From Bifidobacterium jacchi (lineage in GTDB: Bacteria > Actinomycetota > Actinomycetes > Actinomycetales > Bifidobacteriaceae), in the NCBI RefSeq assembly GCF_009078285.1, contig NZ_RQSP01000002.1, positions 71,733 to 135,732 on the forward strand: a DNA stretch of 64,000 nt, read 5' to 3'. The notes under the pieces are model-generated. The model did no database searches, had not been told where the DNA came from, and saw nothing but the letters and a program-made list of their open reading frames with translations. The stretch's first letter is position 1. Every line of letters begins with the position of its first letter. Below are positions 57,203-64,000 of this stretch, in pieces. The translations under genes and the position numbers were made by a program.

Positions 57203-58141
57203 TCATTTCAAATCCTGCGCGCACGGAAAGAACGTGAATTGTGCTCCTCGCTGCATCAGATAACGTGCCACGAGGAACGCGAATTCGGCTTGTCTGCTTT
57301 CCGATCCGAGGTTGCCGGCGGTTGCGATGATGACGATCCATCCGCGTGAGCGAATTCGTTCCCGCTTGTACTGATCGCGCCTCCATTGCTGCTTGTCGGT
57401 GCGGTGGTGATCGCCGTCATATTCGATGGCGACCTTGTATTGCGGCCAGGCGATGTCCAAAGTCATTGGAACGCCGGAATCGAAGAATTCACCAGGAACC
57501 TCGTAGCCTGTTGCCGGCAAGGGCACCCCATGCCGATTGATGGATATGCGCAGCCGTGATTCCATCGGCGAACCTACGCGTGACCGCATGTAGGTCAACG
57601 CCTTGAGACATCTGCGCCGCCCGTTGAAACCGCTGATTCGTCTGACGTATTTCGTCAGCGGTCGATACACATAGCGTCGCTTGGCGTTGGCGACGATCGC
57701 ATCCCCCAGAACGATGAGCTCTTCCAATGACAGTTGCGCTGACATCTGCGCCCAGACATGCGATGGGTGCAGCGCCAGAATCGACCGGTTGATTTGGACG
57801 AATGCCTGAGGATCGTCGCTCGCGAACCTCCAGACATGGGGTTGGACGCCGCCGTCGTATCGGCCGATGCGGTCATTGGTTGTCGTCGATACGGTATGAA
57901 GCACGTCGTTGCTGATCGTCGGGCACGATGGTGGCGGTATCTCCAGCAGCGCGAGTGCCGTGGTCATGCAGAACGCGACCTGCTCATTGCTGTTGGCTGC
58001 CAGTCGCGAGCAGCGTTCCATCATTTGCTGCCGCTGCTGCGCCAGCGTTTCATACAAGGTGGGTGCATGCGCATTGCCGTGGGTATTGTCGGGCTGGGCG
58101 ATGGTCGGGTATTGTTCTAATGCATTGATTGTGGTATCCAT
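57203..58141 (-). CDS. DUF559 (Vsr-like fold) endonuclease-domain protein
   Basis: 312 residues from ATG 58141. The C-terminal ~110 residues are DUF559: PMTLDIAWPQYKVAIEYDGDHH then RRDQYKRERIRSRGWIVIIATAGN, the core of a Vsr/PD-(D/E)xK-like nuclease fold. The middle part (~90-200: LPLxKYVRRISGFNGRRRCLKAL) is typical of actinobacterial proteins that join this domain to an AbiEi-like N-terminus. Biological role unknown; nuclease activity is not established for this family. No Shine-Dalgarno; TATGGT six bases before the ATG suggests a leaderless mRNA. It runs toward pcnA. Confidence 0.75.
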   Translation of the reverse strand: MDTTINALEQYPTIAQPDNTHGNAHAPTLYETLAQQRQQMMERCSRLAANSNEQVAFCMTTALALLEIPPPSCPTISNDVLHTVSTTTNDRIGRYDGGVQPHVWRFASDDPQAFVQINRSILALHPSHVWAQMSAQLSLEELIVLGDAIVANAKRRYVYRPLTKYVRRISGFNGRRRCLKALTYMRSRVGSPMESRLRISINRHGVPLPATGYEVPGEFFDSGVPMTLDIAWPQYKVAIEYDGDHHRTDKQQWRRDQYKRERIRSRGWIVIIATAGNLGSESRQAEFAFLVARYLMQRGAQFTFFPCAQDLK

Positions 58142-58380
58142 GTGCCGACCATAGCGTATCGATCTTCCGCTCGCATCCGACCTGCCGAAAAATGTGGATA
58201 TGTGGATAACTGCCCTCTTATTATCTGTATTTGCAGCGGAAATTATCAGATTATATTCAGATAATGGCAAGGTTTGGTTTGATGCGATGCGGCACGCAGG
58301 TATGCCGGGATCCGCCTGATCGGTGTTGTGCTTGCGGGAGGGGCATCTGTGCGTCGCGGATACCGTGCGGCACCGTTCTC

Positions 58381-58443
58381 GGGTTGCACGCGGGTGTACG
58401 CGGGTTGCACGCGGGCGTACGCGGGTTGCACGCGGGTTGCTGA
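58381..58443 (+). repeat. 21-bp tandem repeat, three units
   Basis: GGGTTGCACGCGGGYGTACGC repeats at 58381, 58402 and 58423; the last copy is diverged at its end. Confidence 0.9.
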
Positions 58444-58525
58444 TGCGGCATGCCGGTCGCGCGTTCACGTTATATGCCTCAGTTGCGTTGATGCTGGGCT
58501 GATGCTGGATTGCCGACCTGCGTTT

Positions 58526-58727
58526 ACAGCCACGCGATGAAAAATCGCCCTGTTTTTGCGTCGCGTGGCTGTGGTGTCAGCCACGCGATCGTTTGTGATC
58601 GGTCACAATTCGTCGCGTGGCTGTGAAATAGGGTGATTTGGATGTGTGTGACCGGTTACGTGGCTTCGTGCTGTTTTATGCGCAGCCACGCGATGAAAAA
58701 TCGGCCTGTTTTTGCGTCGCGTGGCTG
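58526..58727. repeat. three ~46-bp hairpin units with CAGCCACGCGA arms
   Basis: Units 58527-58571, 58578-58623 and 58683-58727 each begin CAGCCACGCGAT and end TCGCGTGGCTG. The first and third have almost the same interior (GAAAAATCG...CTGTTTTTGCG), itself partly paired. The second has a different interior. Confidence 0.85.
58647..58660. promoter_or_regulatory. LacI-like site outside a sugar locus
   Basis: TGTGACCGGTTACG matches the site at 21901-21914 except for the first base. No carbohydrate gene is adjacent, so it may be chance or part of the repeats. Confidence 0.3.
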
Positions 58728-58983
58728 TGGTCGGTGGCGGTGGTGCCGGTCCAGCTGGGTTGGTCGGCGCGGCTGATTGCGGCTGATGCCGGGCGCGCTG
58801 GTTTCCTGGACGCGGGGGCGCGATCGCGCGGGGCGAGTGCATCCGCTCGGGTGATTTTCGGGTGGTTTTATTTGCTTCGTAACTGCGTTTTAGTGGAGTG
58901 ATTCCTCAAAAACGTTGGAATTCCGCCAAAATTTTATTTGCCTGGTATTTGCTTCCGTGCGTTCAGTTCCTACTTGACTGTTC

Positions 58984-59637
58984 CTACTTGACTTCGGTAT
59001 GCGCGATCGCCTTCGGCAGGTTCTTCATCGAATCGGCGGCCACGCAGCCCTCGAAGCTGTTGATGTTCGATCCGGTCGCCGCCACCTGCTTCTTGTCGCG
59101 CAGATCGTCGAACGAATCGCCGAGCACCACGTCGATGAGCTTGTCGGTGCGATCATCCATGACCATGACCGCATCGGTGAACTGCTCGTTGAGCGTATAC
59201 GCCTCACTGATCGTGTTCTTGCCGAAATAGATCGTCGTACGGCTCGTCTGCGCGTCGATCTCGTTGCCTTTGCTGTCGACCGGAGCATAGTTGCCGGTCT
59301 GCGGATTGGGGAATTCGCGATTCTGCAGCGCTGCGGCCACGGCCTTGGCGAAACCGACATGATCGGTGCCGTTGAGCACGCGCACGTTGATGGTCTTCAC
59401 ATCCACGTACTTCGCCGGATTGCCGTTCTTGTCCTTTGGCGCGCAAGGCACGGTCTGCCCGTAGTTCGGCTGCTCTGCGGCGGTATTGGCCCGCCCGAGC
59501 CCGAACAGGTGACTGTAGAACATCAGCGCGATGATGAAGGCCACAACCAGCAGCGCGCATGCCAATGCGAGCACCGTGCGCTGACGCCGCGCCACGTAGG
59601 CCCGCCGCGCCTGTCGTTCATCGTATCGATTCGTCAT
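58984..59637 (-). CDS. LytR C-terminal-domain membrane protein
   Basis: A 217-residue protein with a basic cytoplasmic N-terminus, one membrane helix (VLALACALLVVAFIIALMF, ~22-41) and an extracellular LytR_C domain. The domain is recognisable from TINVRVLNGTDHVGFAKAVAAALQ and the later TTIYFGKNTISEAYTLNEQF. LytR_C domains accompany LCP-family wall-polymer ligases, but no LCP domain is present here, so the role is unknown. AAGGGA lies five bases before the ATG. It follows ispE on the same strand, separated by a hairpin. Confidence 0.85.
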   Translation of the reverse strand: MTNRYDERQARRAYVARRQRTVLALACALLVVAFIIALMFYSHLFGLGRANTAAEQPNYGQTVPCAPKDKNGNPAKYVDVKTINVRVLNGTDHVGFAKAVAAALQNREFPNPQTGNYAPVDSKGNEIDAQTSRTTIYFGKNTISEAYTLNEQFTDAVMVMDDRTDKLIDVVLGDSFDDLRDKKQVAATGSNINSFEGCVAADSMKNLPKAIAHTEVK

Positions 59638-59770
59638 AGCAGTCCCTTATCGAAATTCGATCCGCCGAGCCAACCCGGTCGATTGTACGATTGTGCATCA
59701 ACACTATCGTCACAGCGTGACCGCCTGCCCGGGCGGTCCGTGACCACCCACGCTGCGCCCGCCTGGACAG

Positions 59771-59796
59771 TCCGTGCCCGCCTAGACGGGCACGGA
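59771..59796 (-). terminator. hairpin after ispE
   Basis: TCCGTGCCCG and CGGGCACGGA form a 10-bp stem with a 6-base loop, just beyond the ispE stop. No T-run follows. Confidence 0.65.
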
Positions 59797-59803
59797 CGCG
59801 GCG

Positions 59804-60826
59804 CTAGGCCACGTCCGTCTGCTGCGTCACATGAATGGACGGGTACGCCGGCGCATCCGTCATGATGATGCGATCCACCGCCCGCCGAGCCGACCAATCC
59901 TGCGCAATCCGCCGCGCGACCGCCGCGTTCGGGGCAAACGCCACCACCGACGGGCCGGACCCCGAAACGAACGCATGCGACGCGCCGGCCATGCGGGCCA
60001 CGGCAATGGCCTCGCCGCTGCGCGGATGCAGATCCACGGCAGCCCGCTGCAAATGATTATCATCACCATCACCCGCGCCGATCTCATCGAATCGCGCGTA
60101 TACCTTCGGTGTGCTCAATTCCGCCGAATACGCGCCGATCAGCGCCCGACCATGCCAGCCGGCTGCTCGCAACGCGCGTTCGCGCTCGCAACCGGGCTCC
60201 AGCGACTCGATCCGTTCGCCGAATCCCGTGCCATGCGCGTAGCCGCCGGTCAGGCAGAACGGCATGTCCGCGCCCAACGACGCCGCGATGCGCGCCAGCC
60301 GCGACACCGGCCAGTTCAGTCCCCACAGCGTATTGACGGCGAGCAGCGTACCGGCGGCATCCGCGGAGCCGCCCGCCAAGCCGGCAGCGACCGGAATGCG
60401 CTTGTCGATGCGAATGCTCACATCCGGTTCGCGGCCGCACTCCTCGGCCAGCGCAAACAGCGCCAACACCGCGTGATTGCGCCGCATGTCGCTGCCCGAC
60501 GACGCGAGATTGCCCAAATGCGCGCCGGTGAGATCGAGCGAGAAGCCGGAGCCGGGGGCCTTTGTCGCAACGGTGATCGTGTCGTACACGCCGAGTGCGC
60601 AATAGGTGGTGTCGAGCTCGTGCCGCCCGCCCCATTCGGCGCGCTTGTGGCCGACGTGCAGCGTGAGATTGGTTTTCGCTGGGACGTTCACCGACACGCT
60701 GACGGGGATCGCCGCCGTCGCGTTTGGCGCGGCTGTGGTGGTTGCTGTACTGCTGGGCGCTGTGCTGGGCGCTGCGGTTGCATCAGCCATGATCGCGCCT
60801 GCCGAGATGAGTGATGCGGTCATCAT
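59804..60826 (-). CDS. ispE: 4-diphosphocytidyl-2-C-methyl-D-erythritol kinase
   Basis: GHMP kinase of the non-mevalonate isoprenoid pathway. 340 residues. NVPAKTNLTLHVGHKRAEWGGRHEL is the N-terminal substrate motif. PVAAGLAGGSADAAGTLLAV is the ATP-binding GHMP motif (~152-171). SHAFVSGSGPSVVAF is motif 3. The first ~45 residues are Ala/Thr-rich and absent from most homologues; an ATG at 60790 would shorten them. It overlaps rsmA (ATGATGA). Confidence 0.93.
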   Translation of the reverse strand: MMTASLISAGAIMADATAAPSTAPSSTATTTAAPNATAAIPVSVSVNVPAKTNLTLHVGHKRAEWGGRHELDTTYCALGVYDTITVATKAPGSGFSLDLTGAHLGNLASSGSDMRRNHAVLALFALAEECGREPDVSIRIDKRIPVAAGLAGGSADAAGTLLAVNTLWGLNWPVSRLARIAASLGADMPFCLTGGYAHGTGFGERIESLEPGCERERALRAAGWHGRALIGAYSAELSTPKVYARFDEIGAGDGDDNHLQRAAVDLHPRSGEAIAVARMAGASHAFVSGSGPSVVAFAPNAAVARRIAQDWSARRAVDRIIMTDAPAYPSIHVTQQTDVA

Positions 60827-61845
60827 GCCTCCTTCCCGTTTGCTGCGGAGCCGTTTGCTGAGGGCGCGTTTTCCGCGGTCTGCCCCGCCGCGGTCTGCCC
60901 GCCGATCGCGGCGGCCAGCGCGGCGAATTCGGTGACGCGCAGCGTTTCGCCACGCCGGGTCGGATCGATATGCGCCTGCGCAAACGCTGCTTCGGACACG
61001 GCCGGGGTCGGCGGCGTCGCGCGACGAAGCGCCGCATGCAGGGTTTTGCGCCGCTGGCTGAATGCGGCATCGATGAGTCGGAACGTGGTCTCGCGATCCG
61101 CGCCGCCGCTCACGTCAAGCTGCTCCTGCGGCGTGTACCGGTCGAATCGCACGAGTGCGGAATCCACGTTCGGCGCGGGCCAGAATACGTTGCGACCGAT
61201 GTTGCCGATTCGCTTCGCCCGCCCGTACCAGGCGAGCTTGACGCTTGGCGTGCCATAGATCTTGCTGCCCGGCTCCGCGGCGAGACGGTCGGCGACCTCC
61301 TTCTGCACCATGACGAGGAACGATTGCAGGTTGTCGAAACGCTCCAGCAGGGTCAGAATGATCGGTGTCGCCACGTTATACGGCAGGTTCGCGACCAGCG
61401 TGAACGGCTCTCCGTCGTCGAAGCCCGGCGTATTGTCCGGCCTTGCGGTGAGCGCGTCGCGATTGACGACGGTGAGTCGTCCGGCTGCGGTCGGCATGAA
61501 TTCGGCGACGGTGCGCGGCAGTCGTTCGGCTAGCAGGGGGTCGATTTCGACGGCGGTCATCGTCGCTCCGGTCTCCAGAATCGCCAACGTCAGCGAGCCG
61601 AGACCCGGCCCGACCTCCATCACATGCGTGTCGGCGTGCACGTCGGCTTCCCGCACGATTCGGCGCACGGTTCCCGGGTCGATCACGAAATTCTGCCCGA
61701 ATTTCTTGGTGGGTGTGATGCCGGCATCCGCGGCGATGCGGCGAATGTCGGCCGCGCCCAGCAAATGCTCGGTCGGCTGCTCGGCTGGTTGTGAGGCATC
61801 TGTGGATTGCGTGTGCCTGATCGTGGGTTGTTGGCTGTCGTTCAT
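60823..61845 (-). CDS. rsmA: 16S rRNA (adenine1518/1519-N6) dimethyltransferase
   Basis: KsgA, ribosome-maturation dimethylase. 340 residues. KKFGQNFVIDPGTVRRIV and VMEVGPGLGSLTLAILETGA (SAM site), NLPYNVATPIILTLLE with the catalytic NLPY motif, and a C-terminal helical domain with FSQRRKTLHAALR. An Ala/Gly/Asn tail ends the protein. It sits between the Rpf-like gene and ispE, the standard actinobacterial order. Confidence 0.95.
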   Translation of the reverse strand: MNDSQQPTIRHTQSTDASQPAEQPTEHLLGAADIRRIAADAGITPTKKFGQNFVIDPGTVRRIVREADVHADTHVMEVGPGLGSLTLAILETGATMTAVEIDPLLAERLPRTVAEFMPTAAGRLTVVNRDALTARPDNTPGFDDGEPFTLVANLPYNVATPIILTLLERFDNLQSFLVMVQKEVADRLAAEPGSKIYGTPSVKLAWYGRAKRIGNIGRNVFWPAPNVDSALVRFDRYTPQEQLDVSGGADRETTFRLIDAAFSQRRKTLHAALRRATPPTPAVSEAAFAQAHIDPTRRGETLRVTEFAALAAAIGGQTAAGQTAENAPSANGSAANGKEA

Positions 61846-61932
61846 GATTCACCGTGTGCTGCTGTGTGGCTGTCTGCTATCTGGTTGCCGTCTGTTTGCT
61901 GTCTGGATTGCGGCGTTGCGCGCGTCCGCCGA

Positions 61933-63573
61933 TCAGTACCATCCGACCGCCTCGGAATGCGCCCATGCCTTCGACGGGCTTCCGTAGCGCTGTGCGATGT
62001 ACCACAGCCCCCAGTCGATCTGCACGGCTGCATCGTCACGCCAATTTGCGCCGAATTGCGCCATTTTGTCACCGGGAAGCGACTGCGGTATGCCGTATGC
62101 GCCCGAGTATGGGTTTTCCGCATACCACAGCCATTGCGATTCTCGCGTCCACAATTTGACGAGCTTATCCCAGTCGTCGCCGGTCCAGCCGCGCTGTGCC
62201 GCAGCGCCGGCCGCATAGGCTTTGGCTTGGGCGACGGTTGCGTGCCAGAGTCGGCCGGATGCCGATGAGCCGCTGTTTCCGCTGTTGGAGTTGCCGCCCG
62301 AGTTGCCGTTTCCTGAATTCCCGGTATTCCCTGAATTGCCGGTATTGTTGCCGTTTCCAGAGTTGCCGTTGCTGCCGTTGCCGCCGTTGCCGCCACTATT
62401 GCCGCCATTGCTGGTGCCGGAGTTGTTGTTGGGCTTTTGCGTCGTGCCGGATGATCCGTTCGACCCATTGCCCGGCTTGGTTTCGCTGCCGGTACCTGAG
62501 TTGCCGGTACCGGAGTTGCCGGAATTCGAGCCGTTCGCTTGGTCGTCGCCTCCGTTCGCGGCATTCCCTCCGGAATTGGCGCTGCCGTTGTCGGCGCTAT
62601 TCGAGTTGCCGCCCTGATCGCCGCCCTGATCGCCGCTGTCGGTGGAGCCGCCATCGCCGCTGTTTGCGCCATTGTTGCCGCCGCTGCCGCCGTCGTCGGT
62701 ATCGTCGGGATCGGCGACCTGCTCAGGGCCCACCGCCACGATCGTATCCAACGCCATCGTGGTGACCGTTTCGGATGCGAGCGTTTCGCTCTCAGCCTTG
62801 CCGTCGGCGTAGGTGACGTTGTACACCTGCGTCTTCACGCCGTCGCGCCCTTCCTGCCGAATCACCGATTCGCCGGGCTTGAGCGACGGGTCGATGATGG
62901 TCTGCGTGCCGTGCGCGATCGTTACCGTCCGCGTCTCCTGACCGTGGGTGATGCGCTGCACGCGCAGTATCGTCTTCGAGCCGTCCTTTTCGACGCCGAC
63001 GCGATCCTCTTTGCCGAGCGTGATGCCCTTTGCGTCGAGAATCGATGCTGCGGGCAGTTTGCCGTTATCCACCACCGAGCTTTTGCCGTCGGCGATGACG
63101 GTGACCGGTCCGTTCGCATTGATGACAAGGCCGCCGGTGAGTCGGTTGTACACGTTGCCGATGTCCACGGTGATCTTTGCCGCGTCATGCTCGTTGGCGT
63201 TGAAGAAGCCGAGCAGCTGGTCGGCGCTGGTGGCGACCGTCCAGAACGGTACTTCGGTGCCGTCGATCACGATCGTGGTCTGGTATGCGCTGCGCACGGT
63301 GACGACCGCATGATTGGTGAGCTGACCGCCGGATGTGGATTGCACCAGATCGTGGCTGCGCACGTTGACGTGCTGTTCCTCCAGCAGTCGATCAACCGAC
63401 ATCGCGTAGGTCGAAACCGTCCGTGTTTCGCCGTTGATGCTCAACGCCACGGTCTTTCGTGCGGTGAACGCGAATGTGGCGCTGGAGGCGACCACCAGCG
63501 CGGCCGCGCACGCAGCGACTCGGATGCGTCGCAGCGTGACGAATCGTTGCGGTGTCCAACGGCGGCGAGCCAT
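61933..63573 (-). CDS. Rpf-like cell-wall hydrolase: DUF348, G5, linker and transglycosylase-like domain
   Basis: 546 residues. Membrane/signal segment (~17-38); two or three DUF348 repeats (VALSINGETRTVSTYAMSVD; LLEEQHVNV); G5 domain (~205-285, TVTIAHGTQTIIDPSLKPGE); a ~165-residue Gly/Asn/Ser linker; and a C-terminal lytic-transglycosylase-like domain (VKLWTRESQWLWYAENPYSG AYGIPQSLPG split across ~480-510) with the probable catalytic Glu in TRESQW. This replaces the canonical Rpf domain but keeps the RpfB layout and its rsmA-ispE context. It probably cleaves peptidoglycan. AGAGG lies upstream of ATG 63573. Confidence 0.85.
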   Translation of the reverse strand: MARRRWTPQRFVTLRRIRVAACAAALVVASSATFAFTARKTVALSINGETRTVSTYAMSVDRLLEEQHVNVRSHDLVQSTSGGQLTNHAVVTVRSAYQTTIVIDGTEVPFWTVATSADQLLGFFNANEHDAAKITVDIGNVYNRLTGGLVINANGPVTVIADGKSSVVDNGKLPAASILDAKGITLGKEDRVGVEKDGSKTILRVQRITHGQETRTVTIAHGTQTIIDPSLKPGESVIRQEGRDGVKTQVYNVTYADGKAESETLASETVTTMALDTIVAVGPEQVADPDDTDDGGSGGNNGANSGDGGSTDSGDQGGDQGGNSNSADNGSANSGGNAANGGDDQANGSNSGNSGTGNSGTGSETKPGNGSNGSSGTTQKPNNNSGTSNGGNSGGNGGNGSNGNSGNGNNTGNSGNTGNSGNGNSGGNSNSGNSGSSASGRLWHATVAQAKAYAAGAAAQRGWTGDDWDKLVKLWTRESQWLWYAENPYSGAYGIPQSLPGDKMAQFGANWRDDAAVQIDWGLWYIAQRYGSPSKAWAHSEAVGWY

Positions 63574-64000
63574 AGGCGGCCTCTTTTCTGGGTATCGATG
63601 CCGGTTCTACGGGTGGTTCTACGGGTGTTCTACGGCTTGCATTGTATCGGTACTTTGCGCCTGCGGTAGACAGAATCGCCTAGCGTGACCCATTTCCCCA
63701 CAAATGCGCGCGATCACTGCGCGTCGGTGCGCGTAACCTGACCATGCACTATAAGCGCATCGTAAATCCTAGCCGAGATAGCACGCCATACGCACATCAT
63801 ATAAAATATAAAAGAAAGAGAAAGGGGGCGGGAGAGAAGGGGATGTTCCCGCCCCCTTGGCAGAGCTTCGGTTGGGGTATGCTCTGCCCACCTGCCAGAA
63901 GCCGAGAAATTGGGGGAAGGCTCCTGGACTTCACTTACACATGTTACGTTCAATTATTGCGGGGCACTCGTAGCCCCGGCCTTTAGGTTAGCACCAGTAT
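63574..64000. other. region upstream of the Rpf-like gene, to the window edge
   Basis: No complete gene seen. 63574-63800 is leader/promoter sequence of the Rpf-like gene. From 63824 there are successive hairpins best read on the minus strand as the 3' end of a transcript entering from beyond the edge. Confidence 0.5.
63824..63888 (-). terminator. tandem hairpins ending in a T-rich tail
   Basis: On the minus strand GGCAGAGC/GCTCTGCC (63859-63888) is followed by a perfect 10-bp stem GGGGGCGGGA/TCCCGCCCCC (63824-63856) and then TTTCTCTTTCTTTTATATTT. This is a strong intrinsic terminator for an unseen upstream gene or RNA. Confidence 0.75.

Larger units (their letters stand above)
58142..58983. 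other. repeat-rich intergenic region
   Basis: No gene in 840 bp. It holds a DnaA box (58201-58209), a 21-bp tandem repeat (58381-58443), three ~46-bp hairpins (58527-58727) with a LacI-like site between the second and third, then nothing recognised to 58983. Confidence 0.75.

Noticed and set aside
63574-63800. c-di-AMP (ydaO-type) riboswitch upstream of the Rpf-like gene
   Set aside because: Expected by analogy with other actinobacterial rpf genes, but the conserved segments were not found by eye on the minus strand.

Overview
The window is the replication-origin region of a high-GC actinobacterium, almost certainly a Bifidobacterium. The evidence is the dnaA-dnaN-recF-dciA-gyrB-gyrA block divergent from rpmH-rnpA-yidD-yidC-jag-rsmG-parA-parB, the actinobacterial NUDIX/DUF6049/MurJ-pseudokinase operon next to pcnA, the rpf-rsmA-ispE block, and surface glycosidases with LSxTG sortase signals. 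No sequence search was run; all assignments come from reading motifs and context.

Layout. 1-4.1 kb: 5' part of a GH2 beta-galactosidase, an EamA transporter and a convergent alpha/beta hydrolase. 4.4-21.7 kb: a carbohydrate island. It holds a giant GH28/GH49-like beta-helix surface protein, two LacI-family repressors, a DUF4143 ATPase, and a second giant surface protein (beta-helix, F5/8 domain, GH43-like domain, Ig-like repeats) whose catalytic domain is cut by a one-base frameshift. LacI-type operators lie in front of both surface genes, lacZ and the second lacI. 21.7-23.1 kb: repeat-rich non-coding DNA. 23.1-41.4 kb: the oriC core. oriC is the DnaA-box cluster between dnaA and dnaN. Four perfect and three imperfect parS sites lie inside rsmG and parB. 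41.6-44.8 kb: a small AbrB/MazE-like gene and a Dcm/MvaI-like restriction-modification pair (inferred target CCWGG). 45.1-58.1 kb: trxB, nucleoside hydrolase, murJ-pseudokinase fusion, DUF6049, NUDIX, pcnA and a DUF559 endonuclease-like protein. 59-63.6 kb: LytR_C protein, ispE, rsmA and an Rpf-like wall hydrolase.

The most unusual content is not in the genes. Intergenic spaces hold at least six unrelated families of palindromic repeats. The most striking is an array of 48-bp palindromic units separated by 14-bp spacers (exact 62-bp period), present at two loci about 13.6 kb apart, with a third array of the same architecture but different sequence beside the first. There is also a MITE-like family with ~25-bp terminal inverted repeats and CTAG/TAG flanks, and two convergent short-motif arrays. 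Separately, several conserved enzymes (beta-galactosidase, nucleoside hydrolase, a LacI regulator, thioredoxin reductase) carry Ala/Ser/Asp-rich insertions or extensions. No rRNA, tRNA or CRISPR array was seen. Long ORFs antisense to the surface proteins, gyrA and gyrB are treated as shadows.
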